Shown in pieces: positions 8,009-16,847 of a DNA stretch of 64,000 bases. Positions within the stretch are counted from its first letter, which is position 1; each line of letters opens with the position of its first letter. A program made the translations under genes and the position numbers. This DNA is from Bordetella sp. BOR01 (lineage in GTDB: Bacteria; Pseudomonadota; Gammaproteobacteria; Burkholderiales; Burkholderiaceae_B), in the NCBI RefSeq assembly GCF_019218885.1, contig NZ_JAHUWT010000006.1:124001-188000 (forward strand), written 5' to 3'. The notes beneath the pieces were generated by a model. It was not told the DNA's origin. It did no database searches and worked only from the letters and a program-made list of their open reading frames with translations.

Positions 8009-9583
8009 TCAATTGACGGCGCGCTGCCGCTTGCCCCAAAAGGGCTTGCGCAAAGCGCCTTTGTCTATCTTCTGCACGTGCTGCAGGCGCGGCAGCGCGT
8101 CCAGGAACTGGATCGACCGTGGTTTCTTGTAGCTGGCAATCAGCGAACGGCAATGATCGATCAGCGCCTGCCCCGACACTGGCGCGGCGTCCGGACGCAG
8201 CACCACGCAGGCATGCACGGCCTCGCCCCACTGCGCATCGGGAATGCCGATGACCGCGGCCTCGAGCACCGCCGGATGGCGCTCCAGCGCTCGCTCGACT
8301 TCCGAGCTGTAGATGTTCTCGCCGCCGGACACGATCATGTCCTTCATGCGGTCCATGATGTAAAGGAAGTTCTCGGCGTCCAGGCGGCCGATGTCGCCCG
8401 TACGCAGCCAGCCGTCGACCAAGGCCTGGCCGGTCAGTGCCGGATTGTTCCAGTAACCGCTCATCAAGGCCGGCGAACGCAGCCATATCTCGCCTGCCTC
8501 ATCCTGGCTGCAGGCGCTGCCATCGGCGCGCCGTATCTCGATGTCGCATCCCAGATGGGCCTGGCCCGCCGAGCGCAGCCGCTCTTTGCCTATGCCGGCC
8601 TGGGCATCGGCATGGATGTACTTGTGCAATACCGACGCGATGCCGCAAGCCTCGGTAAGCGCGTAGTACTGCAGCAAACGGCCGCCGAAGGCGTCCATTG
8701 CCCGGCTCTGGGTGTCGTCGGGAATGGGCGAAGAGGCATACTTGGCCGATTCCACTGCACTGAAGTCCAAGTCTTGCCCTTCCATCGCGTCCAGGATGGA
8801 ACGCAACATGGTGGGCGCAAAATGAATGTCGGTAATCTTGCCCGATGCCAGCTCGCGCACTACCTGCGCGGCATCGAAGCGGCGGTGCAGCACCAGTTTT
8901 CCGCCATGCACCACGTACCCCATGCGCTGGGCGGTAGCACCGACATGGAACAAGGGCATGATCACGATCTGGGCACTGTCGGGCCGCACACCCGCGGGCG
9001 CGGCCAGCAGGCGCCCGGCCTCGACGAGCGCGCCGTGGCTCAGGACCACGCCCTTGGGCTTGCCGGTAGATCCGCTGGTGTAGATGATGTAGGCCGGGTC
9101 TTGCGCACCCGGCCCCACCGCGGGAACCTGTGCCGGGGCCTCTGCGACCGCCGCCTCGAATGCCTGCTCTCCGCGATTGGGCGCGGCGCCGATCAGCAGC
9201 AGCGCCGTCTCGCCGGCAGCCTGCCGGATGACGCGGGCCGACCTGGCAAATTCGCTGTCGGCAACGAGCACACGTGGCGCACAATCGGCGACGATACCGG
9301 CCAGTTCGGCATCGGCCAGCCTATGGTTCAGGGGCACGGCTATGAACCCGAACAGTTCGCAGGCGCACAGGGCCTGCAGCATCTCGATGGAGTTGCGCGC
9401 CAGCACCGCGACCCGCTCGCCGGGTGCGGCACCAAGCCGCGCCATGGCGTTGCCCGCCTGCGCAGCGGCGCGCAGCAATTCGGCATGCGATGCCGTGGCA
9501 CCGTCGCATTCCAGCGCCGTTCGATGCGCGTACAGAGCGGCATTGCGGCGCAGCAGCGCGCCAATATTCTTCGCGTTGTTCAC
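8009..9583 (-). CDS. Acyl-CoA synthetase (AMP-forming; feruloyl-CoA synthetase-like)
   Basis: 524 residues from a GTG that shares one base with the TAG stop of the preceding gene (TAGTG), so it is tightly coupled. ANL superfamily motifs in order: YIIYTSGSTGKPKG (P-loop, about 165-178), YYALTEACGI, GWLRTGDIGRLD, DRMKDMIVSGGENIYSSEVE, and the C-terminal KIDKGALRKPF with the catalytic lysine region. It forms acyl-CoA from a carboxylic acid, ATP and CoA. Next to HCHL-like crotonases, a phenylpropenoid-type acid is the best substrate guess. Confidence 0.9.
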   Translation of the reverse strand: MNNAKNIGALLRRNAALYAHRTALECDGATASHAELLRAAAQAGNAMARLGAAPGERVAVLARNSIEMLQALCACELFGFIAVPLNHRLADAELAGIVADCAPRVLVADSEFARSARVIRQAAGETALLLIGAAPNRGEQAFEAAVAEAPAQVPAVGPGAQDPAYIIYTSGSTGKPKGVVLSHGALVEAGRLLAAPAGVRPDSAQIVIMPLFHVGATAQRMGYVVHGGKLVLHRRFDAAQVVRELASGKITDIHFAPTMLRSILDAMEGQDLDFSAVESAKYASSPIPDDTQSRAMDAFGGRLLQYYALTEACGIASVLHKYIHADAQAGIGKERLRSAGQAHLGCDIEIRRADGSACSQDEAGEIWLRSPALMSGYWNNPALTGQALVDGWLRTGDIGRLDAENFLYIMDRMKDMIVSGGENIYSSEVERALERHPAVLEAAVIGIPDAQWGEAVHACVVLRPDAAPVSGQALIDHCRSLIASYKKPRSIQFLDALPRLQHVQKIDKGALRKPFWGKRQRAVN

Positions 9584-10269
9584 TACGGTTCGTCCCTGCA
9601 AGAAGATAAGGTATCGGCGTCGCGCGCAATGGCCGCGGCCAGGGCCAGCGCCTCGGCGACCACATCGCCATCCACCAACTGGCTGACCAGCCCCCAGCGC
9701 CAGGCTTGCCGCGCATCGAACGGCTTGCCCGTCAAGGCCGCATAGCTGGCCGCCCGTACCGGCAACGCGCCGCGCAGCGACTTGGCGATGGGCCCGCCAG
9801 GCACGAAACCGAAATTGATCTCGGGCATGCCGAAGACGGCATCGGGCGCGGCCAGCACGACGTCGGAACATTCCAGAATGGGCAGGGCCCCGCCCAGGCA
9901 ATAGCCCCGCACTGCCGAAATGACCGGGCAGGCCACCCGGCGCAATAGCCGCGCGCGCCATTCGTCAGTGGCTGCACGTGCCCGGCGCAGTTCATCCGCG
10001 CTTCGATCGGAGTGGTCGAAGAAATCCTTCATGTCCATACCGGCGCAGAAATGTTGTCCGACACCGTGGAACACAATGGCACGCAGTGCGTTATCGGCCA
10101 CCGCAGCGCGCAGCGTGGCGGCCAGCGCCAGCGTGGTTTCCACGCCGATGGCGTTGCGCTTGGCCGGCCTGTTCAGGCCTATGGCCAGGACACCGTCCAG
10201 CCATTGCAGGGCCAGCGCATCGCCGCCAACATAGCGTGCCGGCAAGGCCGCTGCCGCCTCACGCGTCAT
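9583..10269 (-). CDS. Crotonase (enoyl-CoA hydratase/isomerase), short HCHL-like paralogue
   Basis: 228 residues from an ATG at 10269 that overlaps the upstream gene by 11 bases. The crotonase core is clear: LNRPAKRNAIG, FCAGMDMKDFF (oxyanion-hole region), GYCLGGALPILECSD and MPEINFGFVPGGPIAKS. It is closely related to the neighbouring crotonase (CAGMDxKDFF, EINFG, GPxAKxxR shared) but lacks about 50 C-terminal residues that in HCHL enzymes wrap the adjacent subunit. It may therefore be an isomerase or a diverged partner rather than a full hydratase/lyase. Confidence 0.88.
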   Translation of the reverse strand: MTREAAAALPARYVGGDALALQWLDGVLAIGLNRPAKRNAIGVETTLALAATLRAAVADNALRAIVFHGVGQHFCAGMDMKDFFDHSDRSADELRRARAATDEWRARLLRRVACPVISAVRGYCLGGALPILECSDVVLAAPDAVFGMPEINFGFVPGGPIAKSLRGALPVRAASYAALTGKPFDARQAWRWGLVSQLVDGDVVAEALALAAAIARDADTLSSCRDEP

Positions 10270-11116
10270 CGCCGCCCCGGTGCGTGCCCAACCCGGGACG
10301 GGTCTTGCCTTGCAGGAAACTTGCCACCGATTCGGCACGCGAACCGGGCCCGTGCTGCAGCATCTTCAGCTCGGCGAACTTGGCCGCGTTGTAGTCCAGG
10401 GCGGCGTCCCACGTCATGCTCTCGACATGCCGCAGGCTTTCTTTGGTGAATCGCAGTGCCACGGGATCCTTGCCGGCCAGTTCGCGCGCCAGCTGGTTGG
10501 CCTCGTCGTGCAATCGTGCCGCGGGCACCGCGCAGGTAATGATGCCCGTGCGCTCGGCTTCGGGGCCGTCGAAGGTTCGGCCCGACAGCGCGTAGTAGCT
10601 GGCCGATCGCGCAGTCATGGTGCGCGAGATGGCCTTGGCAACCGGCCCCGCGGGAAAGTGGCCGAAGTTGATTTCGGACAGCGCGAACTTGGTGTCGTCG
10701 GCCGCCAGCACAATGTCGCACGCCTCGATAATGCCGAAGGCGCCGCCGAAGCAGAAGCCGTGCACCACCGCGATCGTGGGTTGCGGCAGATTGCGCAGCA
10801 GGCGCACTCGCCAATGATTGGCTGCCTCGCGCGCGGCGCGCAGTTCCGCTTCGCCACGCTGGCTGGCATCGAAGAAGTCCTTGATGTCCATGCCGGCGCA
10901 AAAGCCGTCACCCTCGCCTGATATAATCACGACCCTGACGCGGTCGTCTTCCGCCACCGCTTCAAGCAGCCGCACCATTTCCCAGGTCAGCTCTACGCTC
11001 ATGGCATTGCGCTTCTGCGGGCGATTCAGCGTGATGGCAAGAATGCCCTGGTCCAGCCGGGTCTTCAAATACTGAAAATCTTCCGGCAGTGTCGTTGCCT
11101 GGTCTGAATGGGGCAC
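10259..11116 (-). CDS. Enoyl-CoA hydratase similar to p-hydroxycinnamoyl-CoA hydratase/lyase
   Basis: 285 residues from a GTG at 11116, placed 5 bases after AAGGAGA (a TTG one codon earlier is an alternative). It shares with feruloyl/p-coumaroyl-CoA hydratase-lyases the stretches LNRPQKRNAMS, AGMDIKDFF, GFCFGGAFG, LSEINFGHFPAGPVAKA and the tail ending in KTRPGLGTHR. Those enzymes hydrate the side chain and release an aldehyde plus acetyl-CoA. No aromatic aldehyde dehydrogenase is in the operon, so true lyase activity is not certain. It is the first gene of the operon, divergent from a LysR gene. Confidence 0.87.
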   Translation of the reverse strand: MPHSDQATTLPEDFQYLKTRLDQGILAITLNRPQKRNAMSVELTWEMVRLLEAVAEDDRVRVVIISGEGDGFCAGMDIKDFFDASQRGEAELRAAREAANHWRVRLLRNLPQPTIAVVHGFCFGGAFGIIEACDIVLAADDTKFALSEINFGHFPAGPVAKAISRTMTARSASYYALSGRTFDGPEAERTGIITCAVPAARLHDEANQLARELAGKDPVALRFTKESLRHVESMTWDAALDYNAAKFAELKMLQHGPGSRAESVASFLQGKTRPGLGTHRGGDDA

Positions 11117-11221
11117 CAATGTCTCCTTCGAATTCCGAGCGGTCTTGCTGCGGTAACAAGATGATCGGGGTTTCGCGCGAAGCTGCCCATATCGGTACTT
11201 GAATTGCGAGGATGTGCTGTC

Positions 11222-12157
11222 ATGGATATTCCGCGGCTTGATGCCTGGTCGCTGCATTGCTTTGCCGTACTGGTACGCGAAAGCAATGTCACACGTGCCG
11301 GCGCGGCGCTCGACCTGTCCCAGCCCGCCGCCAGCGCCATCCTCGCGCGGCTGCGCGACACATTCCAGGACCCCATCCTGGTGAAGTCCTCGTCGGGCAT
11401 GGTGCCCACGCCCAAGGCGATCGAGATCGCCGCGCGCGCCGAACGTCTACTGGAAGAAATGCGCGAATTGCTGCGGCCGGCAGAGCCCGCGTTCGACCCT
11501 TCCCGCTTCAGCGGCGCGGTATCCTTCGCGGCCGCCGACGTCGTGCGGCTGCTGGTCCTGCCCCGGATCATGCAAGCGCTGCAGCGCGAAGCGCCCGGCT
11601 TGTCCATCGACACACACCACGCCGATCGAATCCGTATCCACGAGAAGCTGGAACGGGCCGACGTCGACCTTGGACTGGGCCCGCAAGTCGTGTCCACGGG
11701 CCGCCTGCACTATCGCGAGATCTGGTGCGACGAACCCGCAGTCCTTACCCGCGCCGGCACCGCAGCGGCACGCGCACAACTCGACCCCGCCGGCTTCGCC
11801 GCGTTGGGGCATATTCGGGTGGTGCCCAGCCGGCCGAGCTACTTCGACGAAGTACTGGACAAGGAACTGGCCGCCGCGGGGCTGCGCCGTCGGCTGGCGA
11901 TGTCGGAACGCAGCTTCCTGATGCTGCCCAGCCTGATCGAGGCGACCGAGCTGGTGGCCGTGGTGCCGCAGCGTTTCGCCCGCTACGCCTGCGAACGCCA
12001 CGGCCTGGAAATGTTCGCGCCGCCGCTGCCGATAGGCACCATCAGCCTGGGGCTGTACTGGCACGAGCGCACCCACCGCGAACCCCTGTTCCGCTGGTTG
12101 CGGTGGCGTATTGCAGAACTGGCCGGCGCCACCGGCACGGCGGCGCCGTCAGCGTAA
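11222..12157 (+). CDS. LysR family transcriptional regulator
   Basis: 311 residues. The N-terminal helix-turn-helix (about 6-66: NVTRAGAALDLSQPAASAILARLRD) is followed by a substrate-binding domain. It is divergent from the crotonase/CoA-ligase operon (105 bases between starts), the usual LysR arrangement, so it probably activates that operon in response to its acid or CoA ester. The start MDIPRLDAW at 11222 is chosen over an earlier ATG at 11204 because it matches the family N terminus. Binding sites in the intergenic region are not obvious by eye. Confidence 0.92.
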   Translation: MDIPRLDAWSLHCFAVLVRESNVTRAGAALDLSQPAASAILARLRDTFQDPILVKSSSGMVPTPKAIEIAARAERLLEEMRELLRPAEPAFDPSRFSGAVSFAAADVVRLLVLPRIMQALQREAPGLSIDTHHADRIRIHEKLERADVDLGLGPQVVSTGRLHYREIWCDEPAVLTRAGTAAARAQLDPAGFAALGHIRVVPSRPSYFDEVLDKELAAAGLRRRLAMSERSFLMLPSLIEATELVAVVPQRFARYACERHGLEMFAPPLPIGTISLGLYWHERTHREPLFRWLRWRIAELAGATGTAAPSA

Positions 12158-12201
12158 CGACGGCCGCAGCGAAACGCCGCCCCTCAAGCGTCTGCGCCGG
12201 C

Positions 12202-13200
12202 TCATGTCAGGCGGTCCTGCAGCGCATTCACGCGCGCTTTCCACAGTGCCATGTCGTCGGTCAGAAACCGGGGGAACGCGGACGGGTCGACCGACGGCAC
12301 CTCGTAGCCGCTCGGTTCGATCGCGCGCGACCGGTATTCCGGCGACTGGACGATGTCCCAGATATCCCGGCGCAGCTGCGCCTGAATGGCGTCCGACGTA
12401 CCCGCCTTCATGACCACGCCGAACCAGCCGCGCGCATCGAAATCGGGCATGTCCGCTTCGGCGAACGTGGGCACATCAGGCAGGTCGGGGCTGCGCGCGT
12501 CGCCGGAATACGCCAGCGCGCGCAGCCGGCCATCCTTGATATAGGGCAGCGGCGCCGACGGGGCCGAGATCATGGCTTGCACGTGGCCGGCAACCAGGTC
12601 GACCAAGGCCGGCGCAACGCCCTTGTAGGGAATATGCGTAGTCTGGATCCCGGCCTGCCGGCTAAGAATCTCCATCATCATGTGGGGCTGGCTGCCTACG
12701 CCGAACGACGCGTAGTTCACCTTGCCAGGGTTGGCCTTGGCATAGGCGATGAATTCGCGCAGGGTCTTCACGGGAAGGCTGGGCGCGACGCTGAGCACCG
12801 AGCCGTACTGGCCCAGCACCGAAATGGGCGTGAAATCCCGCCCCGCATCGTAAGGCATGGTCACCTTGGTAATAGGCGCGATGGCGGGGGCCAGCGACAG
12901 GCCCGCCTCGTTGGCAAGCAGCAGCGAATAGCCGTCGGCGGGCGCCCTGGCCACGTTCTCGGCACCTATCATCGTATTGGCGCCGGGCCGGTTCTCGACG
13001 ATGACCGGCTGCCCCAGCTTGGCCGACAATTGCTCGGCCAGCGGGCGGGCCAGGTTGTCGGCGGCTCCGCCGGCGGGAAAAGGCACCACCAGGCGCAGCG
13101 GCTTGTCTGGATAGGATGAACCGCCCTGCGCAAGCACTCGCCAGGCGGGCACCGCCAGCGCGCCCGCACCCACGAAGCGCAGTACATGTCTTCTATTCAT
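12202..13200 (-). CDS. Bug family (TctC) solute receptor
   Basis: 332 residues with an N-terminal export signal (about 1-25, ending VLAQGGSSYPD) and Bug landmarks: YPDKPLRLVVPFPAGG, VIVENRPGANT and PADGYSLLLAN. It is a periplasmic binding protein for a carboxylate-type ligand. It is convergent with the LysR gene and stands alone as a transcription unit, so its partner pathway is not fixed; the neighbouring CoA-ligase operon is the closest candidate. No TctA or TctB gene lies nearby. Confidence 0.93.
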   Translation of the reverse strand: MNRRHVLRFVGAGALAVPAWRVLAQGGSSYPDKPLRLVVPFPAGGAADNLARPLAEQLSAKLGQPVIVENRPGANTMIGAENVARAPADGYSLLLANEAGLSLAPAIAPITKVTMPYDAGRDFTPISVLGQYGSVLSVAPSLPVKTLREFIAYAKANPGKVNYASFGVGSQPHMMMEILSRQAGIQTTHIPYKGVAPALVDLVAGHVQAMISAPSAPLPYIKDGRLRALAYSGDARSPDLPDVPTFAEADMPDFDARGWFGVVMKAGTSDAIQAQLRRDIWDIVQSPEYRSRAIEPSGYEVPSVDPSAFPRFLTDDMALWKARVNALQDRLT

Positions 13201-13377
13201 TGATTGTCTCCTCTCGATTCACCTGGAACGGGCTTTCGATGTGTCAACATCGTGGCGCATGACCGGCAAGTTGACCATGTGGAGACTTCGATTGCCGCCA
13301 TGTGGGATGGCAAATACCGAAGCAACAGGGCGCGCAAGAGGCGAATTTGTCCCTCATCTACAATGCGTAGCCCTATT

Positions 13378-13395
13378 GGTTGCCCGACGGCAACC
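13378..13395. promoter_or_regulatory. Small inverted repeat upstream of the endonuclease gene
   Basis: GGTTGCC (13378-13384) and GGCAACC (13389-13395) form a perfect 7-base stem around CGAC, ending 21 bases before the endonuclease start. A second short dyad, CGATGT/ACATCG, lies at 13237-13252. Either may be an operator or a leader hairpin; no function can be assigned from sequence alone. Confidence 0.35.
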
Positions 13396-13416
13396 GGTTA
13401 GCAGCCCACAGGTAGC

Positions 13417-14328
13417 ATGACGCGCGCGAAGAAACCCGTTTCCAGGAAAAGAAAATCAACAGCCAGAGGCCGTACCCGATCGGCCAACGGCTTTACGCGA
13501 TTCTTGCGAGCATTCGTCGTTTCATCCCTGGCCAGTTTCGGCGCCGCCACCTACATGCTGAATCCGCAATGGCGGATTCCCGTGTCGGTAGAAGACGTCC
13601 TGGCGCGCCTGCCATGGCCGTCCCAGGAACATGCCGCCCCGGTAGCCGTGCCAACCGGGCCAACAATCCAGACGAAGTTCGCGGCATGCCCCCAGTTCTT
13701 TCCGGGCGGGCAGCCACCCGCCGTTCCCGCCGGACAGCAACGGCGGGAAATGTGCTTTTCCGCCTTCGCCGTTCTGCACGATGGCCAGACGAAGACACCC
13801 GTTTTCGTCGCCGAGCGCCTGAACCGCAAAATGCTGATCCAGGCCCAGGGGCTGCAACGAACAGACAAGTTCTACGCCGAGGCGCGCGTGCCTCGTGCCG
13901 AACGGGCCGAACTGGACGATTACCAGGGTTCGGGGTTTTCTCGCGGGCACATGGCCCCGGCGGCGGATATGTCGACCCGGGAAGCCATGGCGCAGAGCTT
14001 TTCCCTGGCGAATATGGTGCCGCAGGACCAGGCTCAAAACGCCGGGCCATGGAGCCGGATCGAGCAAGACACGCGGAAGTACGTGCTGCGGGCTGCAGGC
14101 GATGTGTATGTGCTTACCGGGCCTGTATACGGCAATCAGCCGCAGACCATTGGATTCGGGGTTGCGGTGCCGGACTATATCTACAAGGTCGTTTATGACG
14201 CGACGACCAGGCGGTCATGGGTGCATTGGCAGGCGAATAACGGTAGTGCAAGGGCTGGAGCACCCATCAGTTATGACGAGTTCGCCAAGCGGACCGGAAT
14301 ACGGATGTTGCCCGGCAATATCGATTGA
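13417..14328 (+). CDS. DNA/RNA non-specific endonuclease, membrane-anchored
   Basis: 303 residues. A very basic N terminus (KKPVSRKRKSTARGR) is followed by one hydrophobic segment (about 31-47), suggesting a signal anchor with the enzyme outside the cytoplasm. The NUC1/Serratia-nuclease domain follows: YQGSGFSRGHMAPAADM at about 169-185 (His178 as general base; Ser replaces the first residue of the usual DRGH) and QAQNAGPWSRIE (about 206-217) with the metal-binding Asn. It degrades DNA and RNA, for nutrient recovery or defence. It is a single-gene unit. Confidence 0.92.
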   Translation: MTRAKKPVSRKRKSTARGRTRSANGFTRFLRAFVVSSLASFGAATYMLNPQWRIPVSVEDVLARLPWPSQEHAAPVAVPTGPTIQTKFAACPQFFPGGQPPAVPAGQQRREMCFSAFAVLHDGQTKTPVFVAERLNRKMLIQAQGLQRTDKFYAEARVPRAERAELDDYQGSGFSRGHMAPAADMSTREAMAQSFSLANMVPQDQAQNAGPWSRIEQDTRKYVLRAAGDVYVLTGPVYGNQPQTIGFGVAVPDYIYKVVYDATTRRSWVHWQANNGSARAGAPISYDEFAKRTGIRMLPGNID

Positions 14329-14348
14329 GCAATTACCCGCTGGTTGAA

Positions 14349-14374
14349 TTCGCCGCGCCCGGCCGGGCGGCGAA
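14349..14374. terminator. Hairpin between convergent genes
   Basis: TTCGCCG...CCC (14349-14360) pairs with GGGCGGCGAA (14365-14374) apart from a 2-base bulge, giving a GC-rich hairpin between the convergent endonuclease and SnoaL-like genes. There is no T-run, so it may work as a Rho-assisted or pause structure. Assigned by position and structure only. Confidence 0.45.
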
Positions 14375-14384
14375 GAATGGCCGG

Positions 14385-14849
14385 TCATTGTGCAAGCTGG
14401 CCGCCCAGCGGCAGGCCGCCGCCGTCCTGGCGCTTGGGGTTACGGAAAATCCAGGTCACGCGGCGCGACAAGAAGCGCCACTGCCCATCTTTGTCGAGCA
14501 GGTACTCATCATCATAGTCGGCCACCAACAACGGCTCGGCCGGCAGCGGCGGTTCGCCGTTCTCGGCGAACAGGGTCAGAATGCATGAGCCGCGCACGCG
14601 GCGCTCGTCCATTGCCTCGAAGCGGAAGTTCGTATAAATGTGGCGACTGGTCCGTGGCCCCGCTGCTGCACGGCCGGCATAAGCCAGCCTTAATTCCGCC
14701 CGGCCGCGGCTGGCTTGGCCGGTCGAACGTTCGTACACGCCATCCTCGGTGAACAGCTCGGCGACCAGGCTTGAATCGCCCCGGTCGATCAGCCAGGCGA
14801 ACTCGGCATTCAGCGCTTCCAACTGGACACGGGTTGAGACATCGATCAT
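14385..14849 (-). CDS. SnoaL/NTF2-like protein (ring-hydroxylase beta-subunit fold)
   Basis: 154 residues of the NTF2-like cone fold: an N-terminal helix (QLEALNAEFAWLIDRGD), the VAELFTEDGVYERSTG motif, and C-terminal strands with DEYLLDKDGQWRFLSRRVTW. Members act as small isomerases/dehydratases or as non-catalytic beta subunits of ring-hydroxylating oxygenases; no alpha subunit is present here. It is the last gene of the amidohydrolase/Bug operon and its ATG overlaps the stop of the Bug gene by 4 bases (14846-14849). Confidence 0.85.
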   Translation of the reverse strand: MIDVSTRVQLEALNAEFAWLIDRGDSSLVAELFTEDGVYERSTGQASRGRAELRLAYAGRAAAGPRTSRHIYTNFRFEAMDERRVRGSCILTLFAENGEPPLPAEPLLVADYDDEYLLDKDGQWRFLSRRVTWIFRNPKRQDGGGLPLGGQLAQ

Positions 14850-15847
14850 GGTTTCCCTCCCAGCCCCAGTCGCTTCAGAAGCGCCGTGTAATACGCATCT
14901 TCGTCCTTCAGCTCGGCGGCATAAGCGTTGGAGTCCAGGTACCGGACGCCGTTATAGGCATTGCGCATGGTGGTTCGATAGCCAGCCGACTGCGCGGCCT
15001 CGCCGATTGCGCGAGAGAGCTTTTCCACGATCGCCGGGTCCGTGCCCGCGGGTGCGAAAAAACCGTACTTGGTGCCTGCATCGATGTCGATACCCGACTC
15101 TTGCAAGGCCGGGATATCGGGCGAGGCCTCGAAGCGCCGTGCGCCCGTGGTGGCGATCGGCACGATCTTGTCTCCGCGGATCTGCGGCATGATCACGCCG
15201 GGCGCCCCGACAACCATGTCGATGCCGCCACCGAGCAACAGCGTGACCGCGGGCGCCATGCCTTGAAACGGCACATGCAACAGGGGCGCTCCCATTGCAT
15301 CTGCCATGGCCTCGCCGGCAAGGTGCGTGGCGGTGCCAAGGCCCGCCGACCCGAAGGCCAACGGTGCGTTTGCGTGCTCGAGGGCGTACGCTTTCATTCC
15401 AGCGGCATCCTGAAATGGCAGCCCCTTGCGCGCCGCCACCAGAAACGGGATATCGATGACATTGCAAACCGGCACGAAGTCATCGATCTTGTAGGGCGCC
15501 GGGTTGAGCTTGGGCGCAATGGTCAGCACGGCAGTGGCCGTATACAGCAGCGTATAGCCATCCGGCGCGCTGCTCTTGACCATGTTGCTGCCTATGACGC
15601 CACCGGCGCCTCCGACGTTCTCGATAACCAGGGGCTGGCCCAGGGCCTTCTGCAAATCGGGCATCAAGGGCCGAATCTGCTGGTCGGCCCCGCCCGCCGC
15701 GTACGGGACGATGATCCGTATCGGGCGGTTTGGATAATCATGCGTGGCCGATGCCGATGCCAACGCCATGCCGGCGGGCAGCCCGCTCATCCCCAGGGCC
15801 ACCAAGACCAACCGCAGGTTGCGCATTCCGGTACGCGGGCTTTTCAT
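14846..15847 (-). CDS. Bug family (TctC) solute receptor
   Basis: 333 residues from the ATG at 15847, with AGGAGG 5 bases upstream and a 4-base ATGA overlap with the amidohydrolase stop. A signal peptide (about 10-33) leads into YPNRPIRIIVPYAAGG, VIENVGGAGG and APDGYTLLYT, the Bug hallmarks. As the middle gene of amidohydrolase / receptor / SnoaL-like it should bind the compound, perhaps an aromatic acid or lactone, that the amidohydrolase acts on downstream. Confidence 0.93.
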   Translation of the reverse strand: MKSPRTGMRNLRLVLVALGMSGLPAGMALASASATHDYPNRPIRIIVPYAAGGADQQIRPLMPDLQKALGQPLVIENVGGAGGVIGSNMVKSSAPDGYTLLYTATAVLTIAPKLNPAPYKIDDFVPVCNVIDIPFLVAARKGLPFQDAAGMKAYALEHANAPLAFGSAGLGTATHLAGEAMADAMGAPLLHVPFQGMAPAVTLLLGGGIDMVVGAPGVIMPQIRGDKIVPIATTGARRFEASPDIPALQESGIDIDAGTKYGFFAPAGTDPAIVEKLSRAIGEAAQSAGYRTTMRNAYNGVRYLDSNAYAAELKDEDAYYTALLKRLGLGGKP

Positions 15848-16722
15848 GGCGCCTCCTGGGTGGCAAGAGAATCGGCGAAGAAAAGCCTGGCGGGGTTGCC
15901 GCACAGCACAAGGTCGCGGTCTCTGCGATCTGGAAACCAGCGCCACATCAAGGCATACAAGGGGCCGTAATCCACCCGGCGGTCCATGCGGGTGAACGGC
16001 CAGTCCGACCCCCAGATGCAGTGGTCGATACCGAACGCCTCCACGAGCGCTTTCACATAGGGTTCAACGTCTTCGTGGGGCCACGGTTGCTGCGAAAATC
16101 GAAACACACCGGACAGTTTGATGTAGTGGCGACGCTGGCGCCCCAGTTCGAGCAAGGCGCTAAAGCCCTGGGCTTTCAAACCGTCAGGCACCGATGGCCG
16201 GCCGCAGTGATCGATGACCAGGGTCGCCCTTGATTCGCGCAGCAATGGCATCGCCGCCACGAGAAGATCCCCCGTATAGTGAATCAAGACCTTCCAGCCG
16301 GCGTCGTGCGCAAGCTGAAGTATGCGTTGACCATTGCCATCACCCAGGCTCGGACCCGACGGATGATGCAGGCTGAAGCGGATGCCTTGTATGCCTTGCG
16401 CATACAAGGCCCGGGCATCGGCCTCGGCAATATCGGTAGGCACCACGGCTATCCCCCGGAAACGGCCCTGGGAATGAGCAATGGCCTCCATCATGTAGCG
16501 GTTGTCCAGCCCATACCCTCCCAGCGGGTTGATCAGCACCGCGCGGCCAACTCCATTCGCATCCAGCACCGCCCGGTACTGCACCGCATCACCGATCTCG
16601 GCGGGGTGCAGATCGTACGTGCCACTGGCATGGAAGGGATAGCGCACGGGATCGAAAATGTGCGCGTGGCAGTCGATGGGGTCAACCGGACCCTCGGCGT
16701 CCGCGTTCGCCGGGCTTGGCAT
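15844..16722 (-). CDS. Amidohydrolase (PDC lactonase LigI-like)
   Basis: 292 residues, Amidohydrolase_2 family. Metal and catalytic residues are visible: IDCHAHIFDP (HxH, about 18-27), IHYTG, VIDHCGRP and WGSDWPFTR with the catalytic Asp (about 238-246). This layout matches 2-pyrone-4,6-dicarboxylate lactonase and related lactonases of lignin-aromatic breakdown, though the exact lactone is uncertain. It is the first gene of its operon, divergent from an MhpR-like IclR regulator at 16848. Confidence 0.88.
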   Translation of the reverse strand: MPSPANADAEGPVDPIDCHAHIFDPVRYPFHASGTYDLHPAEIGDAVQYRAVLDANGVGRAVLINPLGGYGLDNRYMMEAIAHSQGRFRGIAVVPTDIAEADARALYAQGIQGIRFSLHHPSGPSLGDGNGQRILQLAHDAGWKVLIHYTGDLLVAAMPLLRESRATLVIDHCGRPSVPDGLKAQGFSALLELGRQRRHYIKLSGVFRFSQQPWPHEDVEPYVKALVEAFGIDHCIWGSDWPFTRMDRRVDYGPLYALMWRWFPDRRDRDLVLCGNPARLFFADSLATQEAP

Positions 16723-16821
16723 GGGGTGTCTCCTTAATTGATGTTGCGGCCATTGTAAGTAGCCGCCTGCCCAGACACCCTGCCAATTCGGTTGTCGTTT
16801 CGTGTCGTGGAATGATAGGCT

Positions 16822-16842
16822 AGCTTTTCGAATAGAAAGGCT
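16822..16842. promoter_or_regulatory. Imperfect palindrome in front of the IclR gene
   Basis: AGCTTTTCG (16822-16830) and AGAAAGGCT (16834-16842) form an imperfect dyad (7 of 9 positions pair) in the intergenic region shared by the amidohydrolase operon and the IclR gene. It overlaps the likely ribosome-binding region of the IclR gene and could serve autoregulation. Assignment is by position only. Confidence 0.4.
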
Positions 16843-16847
16843 TTCTC

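Noticed and set aside
11257-13119. Long open frame on the plus strand across the LysR and Bug genes
   Set aside because: It is a shadow frame of GC-rich coding DNA: Arg/Pro/Ala-rich, without any family motif, and antisense or out of frame to clear genes.
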